Source: Kocuria turfanensis
GTDB taxonomy: Bacteria; Actinomycetota; Actinomycetes; Actinomycetales; Micrococcaceae
Reading direction: 5' to 3'
Length of the DNA: 64,000 nt
NCBI RefSeq assembly: GCF_001580365.1
Contig: NZ_CP014480.1
Location: 1,737,008 to 1,801,007 of the forward strand
Under the pieces are notes generated by a model. It ran no database searches and was not told where the DNA came from. It saw only the letters and a list, made by a program, of their open reading frames with translations. Shown piece after piece: positions 51,026 through 59,748 of this stretch (position 1 is its first letter; each line of letters starts with the position of its first letter). The position numbers and the translations under genes are program-made.

Positions 51026-53443
51026 ATGAGCACGACCACCCCTGCCGTCCCCTTCCCCGCCGCCACCATCACCGGCTACCCCCGGATCGGCCGGCGCCGC
51101 GAGCTGAAACAGGCCCTCGAGGCCTACTGGGCCGGGCGCTCGACCCGCGAGGAGCTCGAGGCGGCCGCCGGCGAGCTGCAGCTGGCCACCTACCGCCGGC
51201 TGGTGGAGCTGGGCCTGGGCGCGCAGGACGCGTCCCTGCCCGCGGCCTTCCCCCTCTACGACCAGGTCCTCGACACCACCGTGGCCCTCGGGGCGGTCCC
51301 GTCCCGCTTCGCGGACCTCGCCGGGGAGGACGGGCGCCTGGACCTGGACGGCAGCTTCGTGCTGGCCCGCGGCGACGCCGGGCGGGCACCGCTGGAGCTG
51401 ACCAAGTGGTTCGACACCAACTACCACTACCTGGTCCCCGAGATCGGCCCCGGGACCCCCTTCACCGCCTCCGCCGACCGGCTCGTGGCCGACGTCCGCC
51501 GCGCCGCCGAGCACGGCTTCACCGTCCGCCCCGTCCTCGTGGGGCCTGTCTCCTTCCTCCTCCTGGCCAAGGCCGACGACGACGCCCCCGCCGGTTTCGA
51601 CCCCCTGCAGCGGCTCGCCGACCTGCTGCCGGTGTACGCCCGGCTGCTCGACGCGCTCGCCGCGGCCGGGGCCCCGTGGGTGCAGCTGGAGGAGCCGGCA
51701 CTGGTGGCCGACCAGGACGTGCCCGCCGCGCGGCTCGCCGCGGCCGTGCAGGAGGCCTACTCGGCGCTCACGGCCGTGCCCGGGCGGCCGCGGCTGCTCG
51801 TCACCACCTCATACGGCTCCCCGGGCGCCCTGCTGCGCCCGCTGGCCCGCAGCGGGGTCGAGGCCGTGCACCTGGACCTGGTCAAGGGTGCGGCCCCCGC
51901 CCCCGCGGAGCTGGCGCTGTTCGCGGGCGAGGGCACCCCCGCGCTCGTGGCCGGGGCGGTCGACGGGCGCAACGTGTGGCGGGCCGACCTGGCCGGCCGG
52001 CTCGACCAGCTGGACGACCTGGTCCGCGCCGGCGCCCGGGTCGCCGTGGCCAGCTCCACCTCCCTGTTCCACGTCCCGCACGACGTGGCCGAGGAGACCC
52101 GGCTGCACCCGCTGCTGCGCAGCTGGCTCGCCTTCGCCGACCAGAAGGTCGGCGAGGTCGTCACCCTGGCCCACGGTCTCGCCGCGGGCCGCGGGGCGGT
52201 CGCGGACCAGCTGGCCGAGGCCGCCGCGGCCCGCCGATCCCGCGAGGACGCCCCGGGGGTCCGGGACGCGGCGGTGCGCGAGCGGGCCGCGTCCCTGACT
52301 CCGGCCGAGATCGGCCGCGCCCCCGCCGAGGTGCGCCGTGCCGCCCAGGAGGGCCGGTCCTTCACGGCGTCCGGTCCCCTGCCGCCGCTGCCCACCACGA
52401 CCATCGGCTCCTTCCCGCAGACCGCCGAGGTCCGCGCCGCCCGCGCCCGGCACCGCGCCGGAGCGCTTCCGGACGCCCAGTACGAGGGGTTCCTGCGCGA
52501 GGAGATCGAGCGGGTGGTGCGCCTGCAGGAGGAGCTCGGCCTCGACGTGCTCGTGCACGGCGAGGCGGAGCGCAACGACATGGTCCAGTACTTCGCCGAG
52601 CACCTGGACGGCTTCGCGACCACCGTGCACGGCTGGGTGCAGTCCTACGGCTCCCGCTGCACCCGCCCGTCGATCCTGTGGGGCGACGTCAGCCGGGAGG
52701 GCCCGGGGCTGCGCGGCGAGGCGTTCACCGTCCCGTGGATCGGCCACGCCCAGTCCCTCACCGACCGGCCCGTCAAGGGCATGCTGACCGGCCCGGTCAC
52801 GATCCTCGCGTGGTCCTTCGTGCGCGACGACCAGCCGCTGGAGCAGACGGCGCGGCAGGTGGCACTGGCGCTGCGGGACGAGGTCGCGGACCTGGAGGCC
52901 GCCGGGATCGGCATCATCCAGGTCGACGAGCCGGCCCTGCGGGAGCTGCTGCCGCTGCGCCGGGCCGACCAGCAGGCCTACCTCGGCTGGTCGGTGGACG
53001 CGTTCCGCCTGGCCACCTCGGGGGTGCGGGACGAGACACAGATCCACACCCACCTGTGCTACTCCGAGTTCGGCGAGGTCGTCGGGGCGATCGACGGCCT
53101 GGACGCCGACGTCACGAGCATCGAGGCGGCCCGCTCCCGGATGGAGGTGCTCACGGACCTGGAGGCCGCCGGCTTCTCCCGCGGCATCGGCCCCGGCGTG
53201 TGGGACATCCACTCACCGCGGGTGCCCGGGCAGGAGGAGATCGAGCAGCTGCTCGAGCGGGCGCTCGAGCACGTGCCGGCGCGGACCCTGTGGGTCAACC
53301 CGGACTGCGGCCTGAAGACCCGCGGCTACGAGGAGACGAAGGCCTCCCTGGAGCACCTCGTGGCAGCGGCCCGGACCGCCCGGGAGCGCTCGGCGCAGCC
53401 GGCGGGGCCGGCGCTGATCGTCCAGCACGGCTCGCGCGCCTGA
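51026..53443 (+). CDS. metE: Cobalamin-independent methionine synthase, full length
   Basis: An 805-residue MetE with both barrels. The N-terminal half begins TITGYPRIGRRRELKQALE and includes ELTKWFDTNYHYLVPEI. The C-terminal half begins TTTIGSFPQTAEVRAARA and holds the zinc ligands in IHTHLCYSEF, TSIEAARSRME and NPDCGLKTRGYEE. It transfers methyl from 5-methyltetrahydrofolate-triglutamate to homocysteine. GAGGAG precedes ATG 51026. With metF it forms a SAM-riboswitch operon; two shorter MetE-like paralogues under a related riboswitch lie 40 kb upstream. Confidence 0.96.
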   Translation: MSTTTPAVPFPAATITGYPRIGRRRELKQALEAYWAGRSTREELEAAAGELQLATYRRLVELGLGAQDASLPAAFPLYDQVLDTTVALGAVPSRFADLAGEDGRLDLDGSFVLARGDAGRAPLELTKWFDTNYHYLVPEIGPGTPFTASADRLVADVRRAAEHGFTVRPVLVGPVSFLLLAKADDDAPAGFDPLQRLADLLPVYARLLDALAAAGAPWVQLEEPALVADQDVPAARLAAAVQEAYSALTAVPGRPRLLVTTSYGSPGALLRPLARSGVEAVHLDLVKGAAPAPAELALFAGEGTPALVAGAVDGRNVWRADLAGRLDQLDDLVRAGARVAVASSTSLFHVPHDVAEETRLHPLLRSWLAFADQKVGEVVTLAHGLAAGRGAVADQLAEAAAARRSREDAPGVRDAAVRERAASLTPAEIGRAPAEVRRAAQEGRSFTASGPLPPLPTTTIGSFPQTAEVRAARARHRAGALPDAQYEGFLREEIERVVRLQEELGLDVLVHGEAERNDMVQYFAEHLDGFATTVHGWVQSYGSRCTRPSILWGDVSREGPGLRGEAFTVPWIGHAQSLTDRPVKGMLTGPVTILAWSFVRDDQPLEQTARQVALALRDEVADLEAAGIGIIQVDEPALRELLPLRRADQQAYLGWSVDAFRLATSGVRDETQIHTHLCYSEFGEVVGAIDGLDADVTSIEAARSRMEVLTDLEAAGFSRGIGPGVWDIHSPRVPGQEEIEQLLERALEHVPARTLWVNPDCGLKTRGYEETKASLEHLVAAARTARERSAQPAGPALIVQHGSRA

Positions 53444-53487
53444 CCCGGGCAGCACGGACGCCGGGCGGCCGGGCGGGCCGGCGTGAG

Positions 53488-53547
53488 TGACCACGGGCAC
53501 CGCGGGTGACCACGTGATCACGTGGTCACCCGCGGTGCCCGTGGTCA
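53488..53547. repeat. 60-bp perfect palindrome
   Basis: Thirty-base arms match at every position. It begins TGACCACGGGCACCGCGGG and the centre is CCACGTGATCACGTGG. It lies in the 197-bp gap between the convergent metE and ANTAR genes. Length and design (GACCAC ends, CCACGNGATCNCGTGG centre) match the palindrome at 3905-3962. Confidence 0.85.
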
Positions 53548-53640
53548 GTGCCGGTGCCGCGCCCCGAGGCCAGGGGGCGCGGCGCCGGCACCCAGCCCGA
53601 CCGAGCGCCGAGCACGGACCGCGGGCCGCGCTCGGCATGG

Positions 53641-54414
53641 TCAGTCCCCCCGGGCCTCCGGCGCGGGACGGCCGGGCCGGCGCGGCAGCGAGAGCTCCCC
53701 GGTGTCCACGACCTCGGTGGCGATGTCGGCCATCTTCCGGTTGGTGTCCTGGCTGGCCAGGCGCAGCAGCTCGTGCGCCTGCTGACGGGTGAGCTTGTGC
53801 TGGGCCATCAGCACCCCGATGGCGGTGCCGATCTCCCGGTTGGACCGCAGCGCGAGCTCCAGGTTCTCGGCCCGTTCCTGAGCGAGCGCCGTCGACACCG
53901 CCCAGGCGGCGTGGGTGGCCAGCATCGTGCCGGCCCACTCGGTCTGCGCGTCGAAGGCGTCGGGGACGTCGGAGTACAGGTTCAGCGCGGCGACCAGGTC
54001 CGGGTCCGCGACCAGGGTCAGCCGGTAGGCCAGCGCGCTGCGCATCCCGACCTCCCGGGCGACCTGCGCCCCGTACTCCGGCCAGCGGACGTCGTGGGCC
54101 AGGTCCCCGGAGCGGTGCACGCTGTCCTCGAGCGCCGCGTCCACGCACGGGCCCGAGCCCACCCGGTACTGGAGCGCGTCGGCCTGCAGGGCTCGCTTCC
54201 CGGTGGCGGCCAGGGTGCGGAACGTGCCGTGGCGCAGGGTCGTGATGCTGGCCCACCGGGCCCCCGGCAGCGTCTCCACGGCCTGCCGGATCACCGCCTC
54301 GACCAGGGTGTCCGCGGTCACGGTGCGCAGCGTCTCACCCAGCCGTACGACGGCGTCGGCGATCTCGGCCAACCCGTCCGGGTCGGCCGGTGTGGCCGGG
54401 AGCGGCGTGCTCAC
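53641..54414 (-). CDS. GAF-ANTAR RNA-binding antiterminator regulator
   Basis: A 257-residue protein with an N-terminal GAF sensor domain (about residues 30-175: GARWASITTLRHGTFRTLAA, GSGPCVDAALEDSVH) and a C-terminal ANTAR domain (about 190-245: LRSNREIGTAIGVLMAQHKL, AHELLRLASQDTNRKMADIA). ANTAR proteins bind paired RNA hairpins and prevent termination; the actinobacterial GAF-ANTAR group responds to stress. GTG 54414 is preferred over GTG 54420 because GGAGG lies 5 nt upstream of it but overlaps the other. The partner sensor and RNA targets are not identifiable here. Confidence 0.88.
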   Translation of the reverse strand: MSTPLPATPADPDGLAEIADAVVRLGETLRTVTADTLVEAVIRQAVETLPGARWASITTLRHGTFRTLAATGKRALQADALQYRVGSGPCVDAALEDSVHRSGDLAHDVRWPEYGAQVAREVGMRSALAYRLTLVADPDLVAALNLYSDVPDAFDAQTEWAGTMLATHAAWAVSTALAQERAENLELALRSNREIGTAIGVLMAQHKLTRQQAHELLRLASQDTNRKMADIATEVVDTGELSLPRRPGRPAPEARGD

Positions 54415-54700
54415 GAGCACCTCCGGACGGTCGTGGTGACGGTTCGGCGCCCCGGAAGAGCAGGGCCTGGCACAGGCAAGCCTGACACCAGTGCGCGCTC
54501 GTCACAAGCCGCCGCCCGGACCGAGCTCGCCCGATCCGGGCGAGCTCGGTCCAGCCGGACCGGCAGGTCCGCGGAGGCTCGCGCGGCCCCGACGTGCCGG
54601 CCCGTCCCGCTGCCCGTGTGGAGCCCGGCCGCGCCTCCCGGGTCCCCGGCCGGGGGTGCCGCCGGCACCGGGGCGGAAGCACCACGGGTAGGCTTTGCGG

Positions 54701-55951
54701 ATGACGTCCCCTCGCGCCACGGGTCCCCGCATGCTCCGCTCCCTCGCCGTCCGCTCGGTCGCGGGCATGGTCGCCGTCCAGGCAGCGGTGGTGGCCACCC
54801 TCGTGGCCACGGACGCGATCAAGCGCCGCCAGCGCGCCAAGCGTTCCGGCTTCCCGCGTCCGGGCACCTTTGAGCACACGGTCGCGGACACCGGGACCAC
54901 GGTGTACACCTACGGGGAGGACCTCTACCGGGACATGCTCGCCGCGATCCGGGGCGCGCAGCACCAGGTCCTGCTGGAGACCTTCATCTGGAAGGACGAC
55001 GAGGTCGGCCGGTCCTTCCTGGAGGCCGTCAACGCGGCCGCCGCCCGCGGCGTCCAGGTGCACGTGATGTACGACGGCTTCGGCAACCTGGTGGTCCCGC
55101 GCTCCTTCTACCGCTTCCACCCCGACGTGCACGTCTACCGGTTCCCCGTGCTGCGCCCCAACCTCCTGCTCAGCCCGCTGCAGGCCACCGGGTTGACGCA
55201 CCGGAAGCTGCTGGTCGTCGACCAGGAGGTCGGCTTCGTGGGCGGGTACAACGTGGGGTCGCTCTACGCCACGCAGTGGCGGGACACCCACGTGCGGCTC
55301 ACCGGCCCCGCCGCCTTCGAGCTCGGCCACTCCTTCGCCTCGGTGTGGAACCACCCCTCCGCGCGGCGGCCCAAGCTGCCGCACGTGAACCCGGGCGCCT
55401 GGGACTCCCGGGTGCGGGCGATCAACAACATCCCGGCCAGCCTGGTGTACCCGATCCGCAGCGTCTACCTCGACGCGATCCACCGCGCCACGGACCACAT
55501 CTACCTGACCACCGCCTACTTCATCCCCGACCAGCAGATCCTCTCCGCCCTGATCGAGGCCTCCCGGCGCGGGGTGGACGTGCGCGTGATCCTGCCCGAG
55601 AACTCCAACCACGTGCTCGCCGACTGGCTCTCCCGGGGCTTCTACTCCACGCTGCTGGCCGAGGGCATCACCGTGCTGCTCTACCGCAACGCCATGATCC
55701 ACGCCAAGACCGCCACCATCGACGGGCAGTGGTCGATCGTGGGCACCGCCAACATCGACCGGCTGAGCCTGGGCTTCAACTACGAGACCAACCTGGAGAT
55801 CCACGACCGCGACTTCGCCGCGGACATGGAGGCGGTCTTCGCCGCCGACAGCGAGAACTGCCGGGAGCTCACCGCCGGGCAGTGGGACGAGCGGTCCCCC
55901 GCGGCATGGTTCGCCGAGACCGTCCTGGTCCCGCTGCGGCCCTTCCTCTGA
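54701..55951 (+). CDS. Phospholipase D-family protein, cardiolipin synthase-like
   Basis: A 416-residue PLD-superfamily protein with one N-terminal membrane helix (MVAVQAAVVATLVATDAI) and two HKD motifs: HRKLLVVDQEVGFVGGYN and HAKTATIDGQWSIVGTAN. This layout fits cardiolipin synthases and related phosphatidyltransferases acting at the membrane. TAGGCT at 54689-54694 ends 6 nt before ATG 54701, so the mRNA is probably leaderless. It stands alone between the ANTAR gene (divergent) and the TRIC gene. Confidence 0.88.
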   Translation: MTSPRATGPRMLRSLAVRSVAGMVAVQAAVVATLVATDAIKRRQRAKRSGFPRPGTFEHTVADTGTTVYTYGEDLYRDMLAAIRGAQHQVLLETFIWKDDEVGRSFLEAVNAAAARGVQVHVMYDGFGNLVVPRSFYRFHPDVHVYRFPVLRPNLLLSPLQATGLTHRKLLVVDQEVGFVGGYNVGSLYATQWRDTHVRLTGPAAFELGHSFASVWNHPSARRPKLPHVNPGAWDSRVRAINNIPASLVYPIRSVYLDAIHRATDHIYLTTAYFIPDQQILSALIEASRRGVDVRVILPENSNHVLADWLSRGFYSTLLAEGITVLLYRNAMIHAKTATIDGQWSIVGTANIDRLSLGFNYETNLEIHDRDFAADMEAVFAADSENCRELTAGQWDERSPAAWFAETVLVPLRPFL

Positions 55952-56005
55952 GCACCCCCTCCGGGCGGGAGCGGCCCGGGTGCTACCCTCGGGCGTCGGT
56001 GTGCC

Positions 56006-56755
56006 GTGGATGAGGTGGTCGTGGGAAGTACGGATCCGAGCGTCGTGTTCGACGTCGTCGACCTGCTGGGCGTGCTCACCAACGGCGTGCTGGGCGGGGC
56101 GGTGGCGCGCCAGCTGCGGATGGACCCGGTCGGCTTCGTGTTCCTCGCCGTCGTCTCCGCGCTCGGCGGCGGTCTCCTGCGGGACACGCTGCTGCAGGTG
56201 GGCTTTCCCGTGGCGCTGACCAATCCCGCCTACCTCGGCACGGCGATCGCCGGGGCCGCGATCGCGTTCTTCCTGCAGCTGCGCGGCAGATGGACCCACC
56301 GCGTGCTGATCGTGGCCGACGCCCTGGCCGTGGGCTGCTGGGCGGCCACGGGCACCGCCAAGGCCCTCGACGTCGGACTGAGCTGGTTGCCGGCCGTGAT
56401 GATCGGGGTGATCACCGCCGTGGGCGGCGGGATGATCCGCGACATCGCGGTGGGGCGGGTGCCCATGATCTTCGGCGGCAACACCCTCTACGCCACGGGG
56501 GCGGTGATCGCCAGCGCCGAGATGGCGGTCCTGCACGGCCTGGGCCGGCCCAACTGGGGCATGGCGGCGGCGATCCTCACCGCCGCGACGGTCACCGTCC
56601 TCGCCCGGCGCCGGGGGTGGCGCCTGCCCGGGGCGGGCGAGTGGAACGTTCGCCTGCCGAAGCGGGACTGGCCCCGCCCGTCCTGGCGTCCGCGCCGGCC
56701 CCGCCGCCGCAAGGGCGACGGCCCCGGCCGCGGGCCGGAGTCCGGCCGGAGCTGA
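56006..56755 (+). CDS. TRIC/UPF0126 cation channel-like membrane protein
   Basis: A 249-residue protein of the YadS/UPF0126 family. The repeated glycine motifs SALGGGLLRDTLLQVG and TAVGGGMIRDIAVGRVP mark the two halves of a seven-helix trimeric intracellular cation (TRIC) channel fold. The first helix is DVVDLLGVLTNGVLGGAVA. The C-terminal 40 residues are basic and Pro/Arg-rich, on the cytoplasmic side. TACCCT at 55984-55989 may be the -10 box. GTG 56006 is the likely start; no ATG precedes the first helix. A hairpin ends the gene. Confidence 0.87.
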   Translation: MDEVVVGSTDPSVVFDVVDLLGVLTNGVLGGAVARQLRMDPVGFVFLAVVSALGGGLLRDTLLQVGFPVALTNPAYLGTAIAGAAIAFFLQLRGRWTHRVLIVADALAVGCWAATGTAKALDVGLSWLPAVMIGVITAVGGGMIRDIAVGRVPMIFGGNTLYATGAVIASAEMAVLHGLGRPNWGMAAAILTAATVTVLARRRGWRLPGAGEWNVRLPKRDWPRPSWRPRRPRRRKGDGPGRGPESGRS

Positions 56756-56757
56756 CC

Positions 56758-56791
56758 GGCGAGGGCCCGGGGGCGTCCCCGGGCCCTCGCC
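56758..56791. terminator. Bidirectional terminator, TRIC / DUF3151
   Basis: GGCGAGGGCCCGGGG and its complement form a perfect 15-bp stem with loop GCGT between the convergent TRIC and DUF3151 genes. CTGACCGGC and GCCGGATCAG flank it nearly symmetrically, carrying both stop codons. Confidence 0.8.
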
Positions 56792-56797
56792 GCCGGA

Positions 56798-57217
56798 TCA
56801 GCGCTGCAGCTGCTCGGCAGCCGTGGGGTCGGAGTCGTTGAGGAACTTCTGGATGCGCTCGGCCTCGTCGAACTCGCCGATCGCGGCCGCGGCCCGGCCG
56901 AGGGCGGACAGCGCGCGGAGGAAGCCGCGGTTGGGCTCGTGGGAGAACGGGATGGGCCCGTGGCCCTTCCAGCCGTGGCCGCGCAGGGCGTCCAGGCCGC
57001 GGTGGTAGCCCACTCGGGCGAACGCGTAGCCCTCCAGCGTCCGGCCCTCGGCGAGGGCGTCCTCGGCGCACATCGCCCACGCGAGGGAGGACTTCGGGAA
57101 GCGCGCGGCGAGGTCCTCCGCCTCGTCGCCCGCCTCGATGCGCTCGGCCAGCCCGGGATCCGCCGAGAGATAGGTGGGCTCGGGGCCGTCGAGCAGGTTC
57201 TTGCCGGTGAGACTCAT
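56798..57217 (-). CDS. DUF3151 family protein
   Basis: A 139-residue soluble protein of the actinobacterial DUF3151 family: LARFPKSS-type start of the helical repeat (AARFPKSSLAWAMCAEDALA), EGYAFARVGYHRGLDALRG, and FSHEPNRGFLRALSALGRAA. The helix pairs resemble tetratricopeptide-like repeats; the function is unknown. It regularly lies next to fructose-bisphosphate aldolase in actinobacteria, as here. GAAAGGA is upstream of ATG 57217. A hairpin at 57285-57316 separates it from fba, so it may have its own promoter. Confidence 0.88.
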   Translation of the reverse strand: MSLTGKNLLDGPEPTYLSADPGLAERIEAGDEAEDLAARFPKSSLAWAMCAEDALAEGRTLEGYAFARVGYHRGLDALRGHGWKGHGPIPFSHEPNRGFLRALSALGRAAAAIGEFDEAERIQKFLNDSDPTAAEQLQR

Positions 57218-57284
57218 GAGGGAAGGGGTCCTTTCGGTGCGCGGAGCTGCGGGATGCGTGCGGGGCGCGGTGCGGGACGGACGA

Positions 57285-57316
57285 CGGCGGCGCCCCGCAC
57301 GGGCAGGGCGCCGCCG
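57285..57316 (-). terminator. Terminator after fba
   Basis: CGGCGGCGCCC (57285-57295) pairs with GGGCGCCGCCG (57306-57316) across a 10-nt loop, 33 nt after the fba stop on the minus strand. It is a candidate for ending or attenuating fba transcription before DUF3151. Confidence 0.6.
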
Positions 57317-57348
57317 CCGGTCCTCCGCGGCCGCGGAGGGTGGTGCCG

Positions 57349-58371
57349 CTACTTGACGGAGGTCCCGGCGGAGCCGAGGTTCTGGCAGGCCTCGACCACG
57401 CGGGCGGCCATGTGCTCCTCGGCCAGGGCGCCCCACACGCGCGGGTCGTACTTCTTCTTGTTGCCGACCTCGCCGTCGACCTTCAGCACGCCGTCGTAGT
57501 TGGTGAACATGTGCCCGGCGACCGGGCGGGTGAAGGCGTACTGGGTGTCGGTGTCCACGTTCATCTTGACCACCCCGTACTCCACGGAGTTCGCGATCTC
57601 CTGCGCGGTGGAGCCGGAGCCGCCGTGGAAGACCAGGTCGAAGGGCCGGTCCTTGCCGAGCTTCTTGCCGACCTCCTGCTGGATCTGCTGCAGCAGCTCG
57701 GGGCGCAGCTTGACCCCGCCGGGCTTGTACACCCCGTGCACGTTGCCGAAGGTCAGGGCGGTGAGGTAGCGGCCGTTCTCCCCGGCGCCGAGGGCCTCCA
57801 CGGTGGCCAGGCCGTCCTCGACGGTGGAGTAGAGCTTCTCGTTGATCGCGTTCTCCACGCCGTCCTCCTCGCCGCCGACCGCGCCGATCTCGACCTCGAG
57901 GATGATCTTGGCCTTGTGGGTGCGGGCCAGCAGCTCCTGGGCGATCTTCAGGTTCTCGTCGAGCTCGATCGCCGAGCCGTCCCACATGTGGGACTGGAAG
58001 ATCGGGTCCTCGCCGCGGGCCACGGCCTTCTCCGACTCCTCCAGCAGCGGCAGCACGAAGCCCTCGAGCTTGTCCTGCGGGCAGTGGTCGGTGTGCAGGG
58101 CGATGTTGACGTCGTAGTTCTTCGCGACCTCGCGGGCGAACGCCGCCATCGCGAGCGAGCCGGTGACCATGTCCTTGACGGAGGCCCCGGACCAGTAGGC
58201 GGCCCCGCCGGTGGAGGCCTGGATGATGCCGTCCGAGCCGGCCTCGGCGAAGCCGCGGATGGCCGCGTTGAGGGTCTGGGAGGAGGTGACGTTGATCGCC
58301 GGGTAGGCGAAACCCTTCTCCTTGGCGCGGTCGATCATCTCGGCGTAGACGTCAGGGGTTGCGATGGGCAT
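57349..58371 (-). CDS. fba: Class II fructose-bisphosphate aldolase
   Basis: A 340-residue zinc aldolase. Metal ligands are in NIALHTDHCPQDKL, TFGNVHGVYKPG and LVFHGGSGST; EVEIGAVGGEEDG is the mobile loop, and NVDTDTQYAFTRPVAGHMF binds the phosphate. This is the long (E. coli/mycobacterial FbaA) subtype. It cleaves fructose-1,6-bisphosphate in glycolysis. ATG 58371 follows GAAGGAGCCAGC. An 89-bp gap separates it from the spoU gene. Confidence 0.96.
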   Translation of the reverse strand: MPIATPDVYAEMIDRAKEKGFAYPAINVTSSQTLNAAIRGFAEAGSDGIIQASTGGAAYWSGASVKDMVTGSLAMAAFAREVAKNYDVNIALHTDHCPQDKLEGFVLPLLEESEKAVARGEDPIFQSHMWDGSAIELDENLKIAQELLARTHKAKIILEVEIGAVGGEEDGVENAINEKLYSTVEDGLATVEALGAGENGRYLTALTFGNVHGVYKPGGVKLRPELLQQIQQEVGKKLGKDRPFDLVFHGGSGSTAQEIANSVEYGVVKMNVDTDTQYAFTRPVAGHMFTNYDGVLKVDGEVGNKKKYDPRVWGALAEEHMAARVVEACQNLGSAGTSVK

Positions 58372-58460
58372 GCTGGCTCCTTCGGGTCGGGTGCGGCCTG
58401 GCCCCCACTCTAGCCAAACCGCCGCCGGGGGACGACGGAAGGCCGTCACGGGTCGTGCGC

Positions 58461-59123
58461 TCAGCCCGGCGGCTGGCCGAACACGTGGCGGCGGACCCAC
58501 GCGTGCATGGCCACGGCGGCCGCGGCGGAGGCGTTGATCGAGCGGGTGGAGCCGAACTGGGCGATCGACAGGGTCGCCCCCGCCGCTGCGTGCATCTCGG
58601 GGCTGAGCCCGGGGCCCTCCTGTCCGAACACCAGCACGCAGCGCTCCGGCAGGTCGTAGGTCTCCAGCTGCCGGGAGTCCGGGAAGTTGTCGATCCCGAT
58701 GACCGGCAGCCCCTCGGCCGCGGCCCAGGCCGTGAACTCCTCGACGCTCGCGTGGTGGCGCACGTGCTGGTAGCGGTCGGTGACCATGGCACCGCGCCGG
58801 TTCCAGCGCCGCCGCCCCACGATGTGCACCTCCCGGGCCAGGAAGGCGTTGGCGGTGCGCACCACGGAGCCGATGTTGAGGTCGTGCTGCCAGTTCTCCA
58901 CGGCCACGTGGAAGCCGTGCCGGCGGGTGTCGAGGTCGGCGACGATCGCCTCCATGGTCCAGTACCGGTAGCCGTCCACGACGTTGCGCCGGTCTCCGTG
59001 CGCCAGCAGCTCCGGGTCCCACTGCGCGCCCTCGGGCCAGGGGCCCTCCCACGGGCCGACGCCCACCGCGGGCCCGGCCGCGGCGGCCTCGGCAGCGGCC
59101 GCCTCGGCAGCGGGGTCAGTCAA
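58461..59123 (-). CDS. SpoU-family RNA 2'-O-methyltransferase
   Basis: A 220-residue SPOUT methyltransferase of the TrmH type. Motif 1 is ENWQHDLNIGSVVRTANAF, motif 2 VLVFGQEGPGLSPEM, and motif 3 FGSTRSINASAAAAVAMHAW, giving the knotted SAM-binding site. It probably methylates a ribose in tRNA or rRNA. The start is TTG 59123, which overlaps the pyrE stop by 8 nt; no ATG precedes the conserved region. The Ala/Glu-rich first 20 residues are likely flexible. The pair pyrE-spoU upstream of fba is a common actinobacterial order. Confidence 0.9.
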   Translation of the reverse strand: MTDPAAEAAAAEAAAAGPAVGVGPWEGPWPEGAQWDPELLAHGDRRNVVDGYRYWTMEAIVADLDTRRHGFHVAVENWQHDLNIGSVVRTANAFLAREVHIVGRRRWNRRGAMVTDRYQHVRHHASVEEFTAWAAAEGLPVIGIDNFPDSRQLETYDLPERCVLVFGQEGPGLSPEMHAAAGATLSIAQFGSTRSINASAAAAVAMHAWVRRHVFGQPPG

Positions 59124-59697
59124 GTCCGAGCTCGTCCTTCGTGAAGGCGTAGAGGCAGGGCACGCCCGCCGTCTCCTGGATGCGCTCCTTGGCGCCGGTG
59201 CGCCGGTCCACGATGATGGCCACGGCCACCACGTTGGCGCCGGCCCGCTGCAGGGCCTCCACCGCGGTGAGCGCCGAACCTCCTGTCGTGGAGGTGTCCT
59301 CGACGACGACGACGTCGCGGCCGGCCACCGGGGGGCCCTCGACCTGGCGGCCCATCCCGTAGCTCTTCTGTGCCTTGCGGACCACGAACGCGTCCACGGC
59401 CCGCCCCCGGTCACCGGCGGCGTACATGATCGCGTGCCCCACCGGGTCGGCGCCCATGGTCAGCCCGCCCACGGCGTCGAAGGAGATCCCGGCCTCGTCG
59501 AGCATGGCGAGCATCACCTGACCCACGTAGCGGGAGGCCTCGTGGTGCAGGGTCACGCGCCGCAGGTCCACGTAGTAGTCGGCCTCGATGCCGCTGGCCA
59601 GGGTGACCTTGCCGCGCACCACGGCGAGGTCGATGATCAGCCGGCGGAGGCGTTCACGGGCGGTGGCGAGGTCCACGGTCGAGAAGTCGGTGGTCAT
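59116..59697 (-). CDS. pyrE: Orotate phosphoribosyltransferase
   Basis: A 193-residue PyrE. VVVVEDTSTTGGSALTA is the PRPP-binding motif, and GLTMGADPVGHAI and VVRKAQKSYGMGRQVEG form the orotate and phosphate loops. It makes OMP from orotate and PRPP in pyrimidine synthesis. The length is normal. It starts at ATG 59697 and its stop overlaps the spoU start, so translation is coupled. Confidence 0.95.
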   Translation of the reverse strand: MTTDFSTVDLATARERLRRLIIDLAVVRGKVTLASGIEADYYVDLRRVTLHHEASRYVGQVMLAMLDEAGISFDAVGGLTMGADPVGHAIMYAAGDRGRAVDAFVVRKAQKSYGMGRQVEGPPVAGRDVVVVEDTSTTGGSALTAVEALQRAGANVVAVAIIVDRRTGAKERIQETAGVPCLYAFTKDELGLD

Positions 59698-59748
59698 GCG
59701 CCCCAGTCTATGGGTCCGTCCACGGGTCCGCGGATCGCGCGGGAGGGC

